Shown here in pieces: positions 7,903 to 16,529 of a stretch of 64,000 nt of DNA. Both the position numbers and the translations under genes were made by a program. Below the pieces are notes generated by a model. The model made no database searches and was not told where the DNA came from. It saw only the letters and a program-made list of their open reading frames with translations. The number at the start of each line of letters is the position of its first letter. Within the stretch, counting starts at the first letter, position 1. The stretch is from Natronospirillum operosum (GTDB lineage: Bacteria > Pseudomonadota > Gammaproteobacteria > Pseudomonadales > Natronospirillaceae): assembly GCF_004768465.1 (NCBI RefSeq), contig NZ_SRMF01000001.1, positions 1,155,893-1,219,892 on the forward strand, written 5' to 3'.

Positions 7903-9855
7903 CTACAGGGTCGGCTGCAGCCAGAGGCACTGGTAGGGGCTGAGTTCGAGGCGGCCGTCCTGTACCGGAGCCGGCTGATCGGTCAGCCTGTCGGTCAGCG
8001 TCTCGGCTGACAGCACGCCGGTCAGAAACGACTCTGAAACCGCCTGCGGGTACTCCGAAAAATTGGCCAGCACCAGCATCCGCTCACGCTCGGACTGGCG
8101 GACAAAACCGAACACATGCACATTGTCGGTCTCGACAATCTGTGTCTCACCCTCACCTCCCAGCAGATCAAACGCCCGTCGCTTCGCCAGCAGCGCCTGC
8201 AGACCATTGTAGACCCGACCGTGCGGCGTCTCCGGCTGCTTGCGCAAGGCCAGTTCCTGCGCCCCGATCCGCACCCGGTTCACCCAGCGGCTGTCATCCT
8301 GCTTGTCGACGTCCTGCTCATAGCTGTAGTCATTGAGCAAAGCCAGCTCATCCCCGATATAGAGCACCGGCATGCCGCCAATACTGAAGATGATGGCATG
8401 CAGCATCAGAATGCGCTGAATCGCAGCCTCGATGGCCTGCTCATCCTGCTCTTCAATGGCCTTTTCCAGCCCCGTCAGCGACGCCAGTTGACCGGCTACA
8501 CGGCAGTCTCCGGTGTCCTGGTTTTCCTGAAAGGCCACGCCGCGGGCAAAGCTGCCCGGGAAGCGTCCGGTATAGAACTGATTGAGAAAATCCCGGTGAT
8601 CATGTGGGTTGATGCCCAGTTCCCAGGCCACCTCGTCATCAAAGGTCCAGCCGACGTCATCATGACAGCGAATGTAGTTGACCCAGGCACAGTCCTGCGG
8701 AATGCGGAACCGGTGCTGCAGCGAACGGGTCATCAGCCGCACCTTGCGTGTGGCCAGGCTGTTCCACAGCATGGCCATCAGCAGCGGGTTGTAGGACAGC
8801 TGGCATTCATCACGGTCGATGTACCTGACCACCTCATCCGGGTGCACAATAGCCTCGGACTTGAACAGCACGCCGGGCGCGGCCATGCGGGTCGCGGCGT
8901 TGAAGGCCTGAATCAGCAGGTGCGCCTGGGGCAGGTTTTCACAGGAGGTGCCCTTCTCTTTCCACACAAAGGCCAGCGCATCGAAGCGCAGAATGTCGGC
9001 CCCGACGTTGGCCAGATACAGCAGCTCGCCCAGCATGGCGTTGAAGACGGCCGGATTGCGGTAGTTCAGATCCCACTGGAAGCTGTTGAAGGTGGTCCAG
9101 ACCCAGCGCTGCATGTCCTCGCGCCAGGTAAAGCAGCCCTTGCGGATTTCCGGAAAGATCTCGCGCAGGGCATGACCGTACTCATCAGCTTCCGATTTGT
9201 GCTCGAAACAGAAGTAGTAATCCATATAGTCCGGGTCACCCTGTTGCGCCCGGCGCGCCCAGTCGTGTTCATCCGAGGTATGGTTGAACACGAAATCCAG
9301 CACCATGCAGATCCCCACCTTGCGCAATGCCGCAGCCAGATTCTTCAGGTCCTGCATGGTACCCAGTTTCGGGTCGACCTGCCGGTAATCAGACACCGCA
9401 TAGCCACCGTCGCTGTTGGCCTCGGGCGCCTTGAACAGCGGCATCAGGTGCAGATAGGTCAGCCCCAGCTCCTGAAAATAGGGAATCCTTTCCTGCAGCT
9501 GTTTCAGATCCCCGGCAAACAGGTCCACATAGACGGCCGCACCGACCATGCTCTGATCCTGATACCAGGTCGGACTCTTCTGCCGTCGGGCATCCTGTCG
9601 CTTCAGTGTTGCGGTGCGGCTCTGCCAGGCCGAGAACACGGTCTGCAGAACCTGCTCCAGATGCCAGAAAAAGTCGTACTGATCCCCGTACAGTTCACGC
9701 AGCAGTGCAAACAGCCGTGGAAACTGCTCCTGCAGATGGGGTTCGAACCGCGACCACTCGGCGGCATCCTTTGCCCGGGCCTGCAGGCGCGGAGTCAGGC
9801 GTTCGAGTGTGCGCTGTACATCACGATCGGGAAACTGCAGTTCCGGCAACGTCAT
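7903..9855 (-). CDS. Amylosucrase (GH13 subfamily 4)
   Basis: Uses sucrose as glucosyl donor to build alpha-1,4-glucan, releasing fructose. The 650-residue protein has the amylosucrase N-terminal helical domain (1-100), the (beta/alpha)8 barrel and a C-terminal beta domain. Catalytic residues are the nucleophile Asp292 (ADILRFDALAF), acid/base Glu334 (LFKSEAIV) and Asp in IRCHDDVGW (about 399-400). DFVFNHTS is GH13 region I. There is no signal peptide, so it is cytoplasmic. GAGAGGG precedes the ATG. It stands alone between a REP island and the imu cassette, with no sucrose gene adjacent. Sucrose hydrolase (same subfamily) is the main alternative. Confidence 0.88.
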   Translation of the reverse strand: MTLPELQFPDRDVQRTLERLTPRLQARAKDAAEWSRFEPHLQEQFPRLFALLRELYGDQYDFFWHLEQVLQTVFSAWQSRTATLKRQDARRQKSPTWYQDQSMVGAAVYVDLFAGDLKQLQERIPYFQELGLTYLHLMPLFKAPEANSDGGYAVSDYRQVDPKLGTMQDLKNLAAALRKVGICMVLDFVFNHTSDEHDWARRAQQGDPDYMDYYFCFEHKSEADEYGHALREIFPEIRKGCFTWREDMQRWVWTTFNSFQWDLNYRNPAVFNAMLGELLYLANVGADILRFDALAFVWKEKGTSCENLPQAHLLIQAFNAATRMAAPGVLFKSEAIVHPDEVVRYIDRDECQLSYNPLLMAMLWNSLATRKVRLMTRSLQHRFRIPQDCAWVNYIRCHDDVGWTFDDEVAWELGINPHDHRDFLNQFYTGRFPGSFARGVAFQENQDTGDCRVAGQLASLTGLEKAIEEQDEQAIEAAIQRILMLHAIIFSIGGMPVLYIGDELALLNDYSYEQDVDKQDDSRWVNRVRIGAQELALRKQPETPHGRVYNGLQALLAKRRAFDLLGGEGETQIVETDNVHVFGFVRQSERERMLVLANFSEYPQAVSESFLTGVLSAETLTDRLTDQPAPVQDGRLELSPYQCLWLQPTL

Positions 9856-9983
9856 TCAGCCCTCTCCGGCTTGGTTCATACAACAAAATCAAGGGGTTGC
9901 AACGATCTGGGAAATTAACACGATGCCCGGAAAAAATCTTCTTAACCACATCTTAAGCCGTCAGGACTTGACCCGAAGGATAA

Positions 9984-10003
9984 TACTGTATAAAAATACA
10001 CTT
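9984..10003 (+). promoter_or_regulatory. Degenerate upstream LexA-like box
   Basis: TACTGTATAAAAATACACTT has a good left half (TACTGTAT) but a poor right half. It abuts the strong box at 10003-10022, suggesting tandem or extended LexA binding. Confidence 0.4.
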
Positions 10004-10022
10004 ACTGTATATAAAAACAGTG
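10003..10022 (+). promoter_or_regulatory. LexA (SOS) box of the imu cassette
   Basis: TACTGTATATAAAAACAGTG matches the gammaproteobacterial LexA consensus (CTGT-N8-ACAG). It ends about 11 bp before the imuA start codon and overlaps the bases just before the GGAG ribosome site, so LexA binding would block expression. Confidence 0.88.
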
Positions 10023-10033
10023 GAGCAACCACC

Positions 10034-10786
10034 ATGACCGTACAGCAGCACAACTGGCAACCGGATCACACTGCCGCGCCGCACACCATGACCACAGACT
10101 TGGAACAGGTTCTCGAGCAGGGCCAGGTCTGGCGCGGCCGACACTGGCAGAGCCGGGACGACCAGGCTCTGAGTACCGGTCATCCCGCGCTGGATACACT
10201 GCTGGCGGAACAGGGCTGGCCGCAGAACGCGCTGACCGAAATACTGTATCAGCAGCACGGCATCGGCGAAATGCACCTGCTGGTGCCCACCCTGGCGGCG
10301 CTGAGCCGGCAGGAACGCTGGATCATGCTGATTGCACCCCCCTTTGTGCCCAATGCCGCCGCTCTGGAAGCCGCCGGTGTGGATACATCCCGCCTGCTGG
10401 TGGTCCAGCCCGGCTCGGTGCGGGATCTGCTGTGGACCATCGAAGAAAGTCTGCGCAGCGGCACCTGCAGCGCTGTTCTGGCCTGGCCGCAGCAACTGGA
10501 TATACGCACGGTACGGCGTCTGCAGTTGGCCGCCGAAACCGGCTCCTCACTGGGCTTTCTGTTTCGCCCCGAACAACAGTCCGACGAGTCTTCCCCGGCC
10601 GCCCTGCGCCTGCATTTGAGTGCGGCCAGCCGGGGTCAGACCGAAGTCACGGTGCTCAAGCAGCGCGGAGGCTGGGGACATGCCCCGGCGCAGATGGACC
10701 TGGGGCTGGGCACGCAACTGCCTGCCACCGCTCCGGTCACCTCCGCAGTGGCCGACGTTATTCAGGGCCCCTGGGAGCCCAGATAA
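10034..10786 (+). CDS. imuA: ImuA, SOS mutagenesis accessory protein
   Basis: First gene of the imuA-imuB-dnaE2 translesion cassette. The 250-residue protein is RecA/SulA-like: HPALDTLLAEQGWPQNALTEIL at the start of the core (starting near residue 48), IMLIAPPFVPNAAALEAAGVD, and the LAWPQQLDIRTVRRLQLAAE segment. ImuA supports induced mutagenesis through contacts within the mutasome. The ATG at 10034 has GGAG nine bases upstream, just after the LexA box; the longer upstream reading would pass through the operator and is rejected. A 63-bp gap separates it from imuB. Confidence 0.88.
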   Translation: MTVQQHNWQPDHTAAPHTMTTDLEQVLEQGQVWRGRHWQSRDDQALSTGHPALDTLLAEQGWPQNALTEILYQQHGIGEMHLLVPTLAALSRQERWIMLIAPPFVPNAAALEAAGVDTSRLLVVQPGSVRDLLWTIEESLRSGTCSAVLAWPQQLDIRTVRRLQLAAETGSSLGFLFRPEQQSDESSPAALRLHLSAASRGQTEVTVLKQRGGWGHAPAQMDLGLGTQLPATAPVTSAVADVIQGPWEPR

Positions 10787-10849
10787 CCGGTCGCTGCAGC
10801 GGCAATATCGGTACCCAACCGCCAGTACAGAGGCAATCCGAGACGACTG

Positions 10850-12112
10850 ATGATCTGGTTGTATCTGCATTTCCCGGCGCTGCAGCCGGACCCGGACCAC
10901 CCCGGTGAACAGCGGGGCCGCCTGCTTGAGCGGCTGGCTCTGCGCGCCTACCGCCGGGTTGCTCATGTGGCCCTGCAGCCGCCTGCCGGGCTGGTCCTGG
11001 AAGCCGGCAGCATGTGGCGGCTGGAGACGCCGGAACGGCTGCAGCAGAGCCTGTGTCACGACCTGCAGGCACTGGGGGTCAGCGTTCAGGCCAGTCGTGG
11101 GCAATCTCCCCTGGCGGCTCGCCTGCTGGCCGAAGCCGGCGGCCAGCCCCCCGATCTGACCGCTGAACAGCAGCAGGAACGGCTGGCTGCCCTGCCCCTG
11201 CAGGCCTGTGGGCTGGATGAAGCCAGCCGCATTGCCCTGGCGCGACTGGGGCTGCGCACCTGCGCCGACCTGCTGGCCCTGCCCACCGCCGCTCTGGGGA
11301 GGCGCTTCGGCACCGAGCTGCTGCACTGGCGCGAACGTCTGCTGGGTCGGAGCGCAGATCCGCAGGACTGGTTCACGCCGCCAGCCTTCTTTGATCAGCA
11401 CCAGGAGCTCAACGAAGACATCGAACACCTGCAGGGGGTGCGGTTCCCGCTCGCACGGCTGTTGCAGGCGCTGGAAGACTATTGCCAGCAGACGCAGCAG
11501 GCCACGGATGAACTGGCCCTGCGGCTGCATCACCGCGAACGCCCGCCCACAGACCTGAGTCTGGGCAGTGCGGTACCGGAAACCCGGGCCAGTGCCTGGG
11601 AGGAACTGGCGCGGCTGCACCTGGAGCGCGTCACGCTGTATGCCCCGGTCACGGCCATCAGTCTGCGCTGTCGATGCCTGCAGCCGCGTACCGCCCAGTC
11701 GGCGGATCTGACCCGGAGCGCCGCAACCACCACCGATGAGCCACACCGTTTACTGGGTCGCCTGCAGGCACGCCTGGGGCGCCAGGCCCTTTATCGGTCG
11801 GCATTGCGGGCCGACTACCGGCCGGATCAGCGCAATGGCTGGGTCCCCGCCCATGGTCGTTCGATCAGGACCCGCGGCATGACAGCCCCTGATGACAGCA
11901 CAGGACATCCACTGTGGCTGCTGGCTCAGCCACAGCCGGTGCAGCGCCAGCGCCTCCAGTTGCTGTCCGGTCCGGAGCGCATCCAGACCGGCTGGTGGGA
12001 TCTGCGCGGCATCAAGCGGGATTACTATCGGGCCCGCCTGCTCGAGCACGGTCTGGCCTGGGTGTTCGAGCGCCCGGACGGACAGTGGTTTGTAGCCGGC
12101 TATTTCAGTTGA
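10850..12112 (+). CDS. imuB: ImuB, Y-family polymerase-like mutasome hub
   Basis: A 420-residue ImuB. It starts MIWLYLHFPALQPD, the Y-family N-terminus in which the catalytic acidic residues are not conserved, so it is expected to be catalytically inactive and to link DnaE2 to the beta clamp. Little-finger-like and C-terminal regions follow, ending with WDLRGIKRDYYRARL and a typical GQWFVAGYFS tail. It is the middle gene of the SOS cassette; its stop is 5 bases before the dnaE2 ATG. The Shine-Dalgarno is weak, consistent with coupling. Confidence 0.9.
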   Translation: MIWLYLHFPALQPDPDHPGEQRGRLLERLALRAYRRVAHVALQPPAGLVLEAGSMWRLETPERLQQSLCHDLQALGVSVQASRGQSPLAARLLAEAGGQPPDLTAEQQQERLAALPLQACGLDEASRIALARLGLRTCADLLALPTAALGRRFGTELLHWRERLLGRSADPQDWFTPPAFFDQHQELNEDIEHLQGVRFPLARLLQALEDYCQQTQQATDELALRLHHRERPPTDLSLGSAVPETRASAWEELARLHLERVTLYAPVTAISLRCRCLQPRTAQSADLTRSAATTTDEPHRLLGRLQARLGRQALYRSALRADYRPDQRNGWVPAHGRSIRTRGMTAPDDSTGHPLWLLAQPQPVQRQRLQLLSGPERIQTGWWDLRGIKRDYYRARLLEHGLAWVFERPDGQWFVAGYFS

Positions 12113-12117
12113 ACCTC

Positions 12118-15100
12118 ATGTCTGGTGTCACTCCACCCTTCGCCGAACTGCATGCGCTGAGCAATTTCAGCTTCCTGCGCGGGGCCTCGCACCCCGAGGA
12201 ACTGATCATGCAGGCAGCAGAACTGGGCTATGAAGCCCTGGCTCTGACTGATGAATGCAGTGTCGCCGGCGTGGTCCGGGCCTGGCAGCGCAAACGGCAG
12301 CAGCAGCTCTCCATCCGCCTGATTGTGGGCAGTGAGTTCCGGCGTGATGACCTGCATCTGATCGTGCTGGCCAGCAACCGCGAAGGCTATGCTCAGCTGT
12401 GCCGGCTGATCACCCGCTGCCGCCGGCGCGCGCCCAAGGGCAGCTACCAACTGCTGGATGAAGACCTGACGCCCGAGGCCCTGCCCGACTGCCTGGCACT
12501 CTGGTACCCGGCCGGCAGTACCGAGACCGGGCAGGACCGGGCAGCCTGGCTGGCCGCTGTTTTTCCCGACCGCCTGTGGATTGCGCTGCGGCATCACCTC
12601 AGTGCCGGTGACGACGCACGCTGCCGGCAGGCGCGCCAACTGGCCGCCGTCTCCGGCCTGCCACTGGTCTGTGCCAATGATGTACACATGCATACCCCGG
12701 AGCGTCAGATGCTGCAGGATACCCTGACCGCCATCCGCCACGGCTGTACCGTACAGACCGCCGGCTACCATTTGTTCCCCAACGCCGAGCGTCATCTGCG
12801 CTCCATGGAGCGCCTGCACAGCCTCTACGGCGAGGCCCTGCTGACCGAGTCGGTCCGCATAGCCCGCCGCTGCACCTTCGAACTCGACAGCCTGAGCTAT
12901 GAATACCCCAGTGAGTTGGTGCCGCCGGGCATGAGCGCCGCCGACTACCTGCGCCAGCTGACCCGGGAAGGCGAGCAGCGACGCTACCCTCGGGGTACAC
13001 CCTTGCCGGTGCAGGCCACGCTGCGCAAGGAGCTCCAACTGATCACCGACCTTGGCTACGAACACTTTTTCCTCACCATAGAAGACCTGGTCCGTTTTGC
13101 CCGCAACCGGGGCATCCTTTGTCAGGGGCGCGGTTCTGCCGCCAACTCCGCCGTCTGCTACTGTCTCGGCATCACCGAAGTGGATCCGACCAAGGCCACC
13201 CTGCTGTTCGAGCGCTTTGTCTCGAAGGAGCGCAATGAACCACCGGATATCGATGTCGACTTCGAGCATGAACGGCGTGAAGAGGTCATGCAGTACATCT
13301 ATGTGAAATACGGCCGGCATCGTGCCGCACTGGCGGCTACCGTCATTACCTATCGCGCCAAGAGTGCCATCCGTGATGTCGGCAAGGCGCTCGGCTACCC
13401 CACGACGGATCTCGACCGGCTGATCGACGGTCTGGACCGACGCGACCGGGACAACCCCTGGTACGACCAGTTGCAGCAGCAGTGCCAGAGCCGGGAAGAC
13501 AGGCTGGCGGCCCGCTTTGCCCGACTGGTGGGCGAGATCCGGCATTTTCCGCGCCATCTGTCACAGCATGTGGGCGGTTTCGTCATTGCTGCCGACAATC
13601 TGGACCGGCTGGTACCCACCGAAAACGCCGCCATGGCAGAGCGCACCGTCATCCAGTGGGACAAGGACGATCTGGAGGCGCTGGGCCTGCTCAAGGTGGA
13701 TGTGTTGGCTCTCGGCATGCTGACGGCGATTCGCAAATGCCTGCAGTCATTGCAGCAGTTTCATGGCCGTCCGTTTCGGGTCGAGGATATTCCGCCGGAT
13801 GATCCGGCCACCTATCGCATGCTGCAGCAGGCCGACAGTGTCGGGGTATTTCAGGTGGAGTCCCGCGCTCAGATGAGCATGCTGCCCCGGCTGCGCCCGA
13901 AAACCTTCTATGACCTGGTGGTGCAGATCGCCATTGTCCGCCCGGGGCCGATACAGGGGGACATGGTGCACCCCTATCTGACCCATCGGCAGGACCCGGA
14001 CAGTGTCACCTACCCCAACGAGGCCATCCGCAAGGTGCTGGAACGTACCTATGGGGTGCCCATATTTCAGGAGCAGGTGATCGCCCTGGCCATGGCCGCT
14101 GCCGGTTTCTCACCGGGGGAAGCGGATCAGCTGCGCCGCGCCATGGCCAGTTGGAAACGCCACGGCCACATGGAAGAACTGCAGAGCCGACTGATACAGG
14201 GCATGCTCGACAATGGACACAGTGCCGACTTTGCTGACCGCCTGTGTCGGCAGATTCAGGGCTTTGGCGAGTATGGTTTTCCCGAGTCCCATGCCGCCAG
14301 TTTCGCGCTGCTGGCCTATGTGTCTGCCTGGCTGAAATGTCATCACCCGGCCGCTTTCTGCTGCGCCCTGCTCAACAGCCAGCCCATGGGCTTCTACTCG
14401 CCCTCCCAGTTGCTGCAGGATCTGCGTCGGCATGATGTCACCCTGCTGCCGGTGGACATCAACCGGAGCCACTGGGACCACAGTCTGGAGCCCGACCCCG
14501 AGCAGTCGTCCACACCCGCGCTGAGACTCGGTTTCCGGCAGGTGAAGGGCGTTAATCGGGAGCGCCTGCAGGCGGTACTGAGTGCCCGCCCGGAGGGCGG
14601 CTTCGCTGACCTGCTCGGCATCCGCAGGCTGAACCTGCTGCACCGGAGTGACTGGGCGGCGCTGGCCTCGGCCGACGCCCTGAGCGCCCTGGCCGGGCAT
14701 CGCTATCAGGTACGCTGGGATGTCATGGGCCAGGTCGAGTCGACGCCGCTGCTGCAGTCCGAACTGTTCGGAGAAGAGCCGCTGTCTCTGACCGCGCCGG
14801 CAGAAGGCGAGAGCATTCTGGAGGATTACCACAGCCTGGGACTGACCCTGGGGCGCCATCCGCTGGCCCTGCTGCGCGAACGGGGGCATCTGCCCGGCGT
14901 GCTGACGGCCGACAGCCTGCAGGACGAAGGTCTGTCTCCGCCCTGTGCAGTGACCGTCTGCGGCCTGGTAACCGGCCGGCAGCGGCCCGGTTCGGCTTCC
15001 GGTGTGACCTTCGTGACGCTGGAGGATGAAACCGGCAATGTGAATGTCGTGGTCTGGCTCGACCTGGCCCGGCGCCAGCGCCAGGTGCTGCTGGCCAGCC

Positions 15101-15225
15101 ATCTGCTCAGGGTGCGCGGCAAGCTGGAGCGGGAAGGCGATGTCATCCATGTGATCGCCCATCATCTGGACAACTGCAGTGCCTGGCTCAGCGAGCTGAA
15201 GGTCAAGTCACGTGATTTTCACTAA
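12118..15225 (+). CDS. dnaE2: Error-prone DNA polymerase III alpha subunit
   Basis: The polymerase of the ImuABC mutasome, 1035 residues, typical for DnaE2 and shorter than DnaE1. An N-terminal PHP domain opens with ELHALSNFSFLRGASHPEEL. The polymerase core has GRGSAANSAV and the catalytic aspartates of PDIDVDF (Asp377, 379, 381). An OB domain lies near the C-terminus (VTVCGLVTGRQRPGSASG). The ATG at 12118 sits just after the imuB stop; a longer reading overlaps imuB in another frame. The last codons overlap the convergent ynjF-like gene by 4 bases. Confidence 0.95.
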   Translation: MSGVTPPFAELHALSNFSFLRGASHPEELIMQAAELGYEALALTDECSVAGVVRAWQRKRQQQLSIRLIVGSEFRRDDLHLIVLASNREGYAQLCRLITRCRRRAPKGSYQLLDEDLTPEALPDCLALWYPAGSTETGQDRAAWLAAVFPDRLWIALRHHLSAGDDARCRQARQLAAVSGLPLVCANDVHMHTPERQMLQDTLTAIRHGCTVQTAGYHLFPNAERHLRSMERLHSLYGEALLTESVRIARRCTFELDSLSYEYPSELVPPGMSAADYLRQLTREGEQRRYPRGTPLPVQATLRKELQLITDLGYEHFFLTIEDLVRFARNRGILCQGRGSAANSAVCYCLGITEVDPTKATLLFERFVSKERNEPPDIDVDFEHERREEVMQYIYVKYGRHRAALAATVITYRAKSAIRDVGKALGYPTTDLDRLIDGLDRRDRDNPWYDQLQQQCQSREDRLAARFARLVGEIRHFPRHLSQHVGGFVIAADNLDRLVPTENAAMAERTVIQWDKDDLEALGLLKVDVLALGMLTAIRKCLQSLQQFHGRPFRVEDIPPDDPATYRMLQQADSVGVFQVESRAQMSMLPRLRPKTFYDLVVQIAIVRPGPIQGDMVHPYLTHRQDPDSVTYPNEAIRKVLERTYGVPIFQEQVIALAMAAAGFSPGEADQLRRAMASWKRHGHMEELQSRLIQGMLDNGHSADFADRLCRQIQGFGEYGFPESHAASFALLAYVSAWLKCHHPAAFCCALLNSQPMGFYSPSQLLQDLRRHDVTLLPVDINRSHWDHSLEPDPEQSSTPALRLGFRQVKGVNRERLQAVLSARPEGGFADLLGIRRLNLLHRSDWAALASADALSALAGHRYQVRWDVMGQVESTPLLQSELFGEEPLSLTAPAEGESILEDYHSLGLTLGRHPLALLRERGHLPGVLTADSLQDEGLSPPCAVTVCGLVTGRQRPGSASGVTFVTLEDETGNVNVVVWLDLARRQRQVLLASHLLRVRGKLEREGDVIHVIAHHLDNCSAWLSELKVKSRDFH

Positions 15226-15857
15226 TCGACTGACCCGCTTTCCGCCTGCTCGGCCTGGCGCAGGGTGCGATGGCCATAGACCAGCCGCATCACGGTGGTC
15301 AGCACGCAGAGCGCGGCAAAGGCTGCGGCGATGACGGGAAAATGCCGGGGCCAGATACAGAAGGCGACAAACACCAGTATGGTTTCCGTGCCTTCTGCCA
15401 GGCCGCCCAGGTAGTGCATGGACTTGTTCGGATAGGCCGGGCTCTCGATCCGGTGCTTCTCGGCCAGCGCCGCAAAGGCCAGAAAGCTGACCCCCGTGCC
15501 CACGAAGGACAGCATCAGCAGCAGTGCCCAGACGGTATTCGCCGGGTCGGCCAGGGCAAAGGCAAACACCACGGCCTGATAGAAGATGAAGTCCAGTGTG
15601 ATGTCCAGATACCCGCCTGCATCCGAGGGCTGGTCCAGTCGGGCCAGTTCACCGTCAATGCCGTCGGCAACCCGGTTCAGCACAATGCAGATCAGCGCCA
15701 GCCAGTAGGCATTGAGCATGATCAGCGGCACGGCCAGAAGACCGATGGCAAAACCCGCCACAGTCACCTGATCGGCGGTCACACCACGCTCACGCAGCGG
15801 GCGCGCCAGCAGGCGCAGGCCCGGTTTGAGCACCGGCAGCACATAACGATCCAGCAT
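15222..15857 (-). CDS. ynjF: CDP-alcohol phosphatidyltransferase family protein (YnjF-like)
   Basis: A 211-residue integral membrane protein with the complete family motif D-x2-D-G-x2-A-R ... G-x3-D-x3-D, seen as DGIDGELAR and GGYLDITLD. Such enzymes swap CMP of a CDP-activated lipid for an alcohol; the substrate here is unknown. In E. coli ynjF belongs to the ynj cluster with ynjBCD, and here it is the last gene behind ynjD, overlapping it by one base (TGATG). The order strongly suggests that YnjF works with the importer. Confidence 0.85.
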   Translation of the reverse strand: MLDRYVLPVLKPGLRLLARPLRERGVTADQVTVAGFAIGLLAVPLIMLNAYWLALICIVLNRVADGIDGELARLDQPSDAGGYLDITLDFIFYQAVVFAFALADPANTVWALLLMLSFVGTGVSFLAFAALAEKHRIESPAYPNKSMHYLGGLAEGTETILVFVAFCIWPRHFPVIAAAFAALCVLTTVMRLVYGHRTLRQAEQAESGSVD

Positions 15858-16495
15858 CAGGCCAACCTCCCTTCCTGCAGCAGATAAACGGGGCCGTCAC
15901 CGCAGTCCTCGACATCATGCGTGACCTGCAGTGCCGGTATGCCCCCCTCTTTCAGTGTTCCGAACACCCAGTCGCGAAACTGCCCGCGCAAGGCCGTATC
16001 CAGCTTGCTGAAGGGTTCGTCCAGCAGCACCGCACGCGGCGCCGCCATCAGGGTGCGCAGCAGGCTCACTCGCGCCCGCTGCCCGCCCGACAGGCTGGCC
16101 ACATCACGGTCGGCATAGCCTTCCAGCCCGGCCAGGGCCAGATAGTCGGCAATTCGGGCCCGCCGTTCCTGGCGCGGCATGCCTGCCGACAGTGCAAACC
16201 CCAGATTCTGCCCCACATTCATGTGCGGAAACAGCAGATCGTCCTGATACAGCAGACCGATGTGACGCTGCTCCATGGGGTAGTTCAGCAGCGACTGGCC
16301 GCCCAGAACAACATCGCCGCTCAGACTGAACACCGGTGCCAGATCGCCCACAACAGCGGCCAGCAGAGTCGACTTGCCGCAACCGCTGGGCCCCATCACC
16401 GTGGTTACCATACCCGGTTCCACACGCAGCGACACCGGCTCGAACAGCTGGGTGCCATCGAAGCGGACCGTGACCTGTTTCAATTCCAGTGCCAA
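15857..16495 (-). CDS. ynjD: ABC transporter ATP-binding protein (YnjD-like)
   Basis: A 212-residue ATPase with Walker A GPSGCGKST (35-43), Q-loop (LLYQDD), signature LSGGQRARVSLLR (from 135) and Walker B VLLDEP (156-161) with Glu160, followed by the switch His in QVTHDVED. It powers the importer formed by the neighbouring fused permease and binding protein. It is 34 bases behind ynjC and overlaps ynjF by one base. The real substrate of YnjBCD systems is not established; relation to thiamine or iron-type importers is by sequence class only. Confidence 0.9.
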   Translation of the reverse strand: MALELKQVTVRFDGTQLFEPVSLRVEPGMVTTVMGPSGCGKSTLLAAVVGDLAPVFSLSGDVVLGGQSLLNYPMEQRHIGLLYQDDLLFPHMNVGQNLGFALSAGMPRQERRARIADYLALAGLEGYADRDVASLSGGQRARVSLLRTLMAAPRAVLLDEPFSKLDTALRGQFRDWVFGTLKEGGIPALQVTHDVEDCGDGPVYLLQEGRLA

Positions 16496-16529
16496 AACGC
16501 TCTCCTCGGAATCACTGTACTTGGATTGT

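Noticed and set aside
8116-9918. 600-codon ORF on the plus strand opposite amylosucrase
   Set aside because: It is the complement of a clearly conserved enzyme; the translation has no recognisable domain and is rich in shadow-type residues.
12100-13557. 485-codon ORF on the minus strand opposite dnaE2
   Set aside because: Shadow of the polymerase gene, low-complexity composition, no ribosome site.
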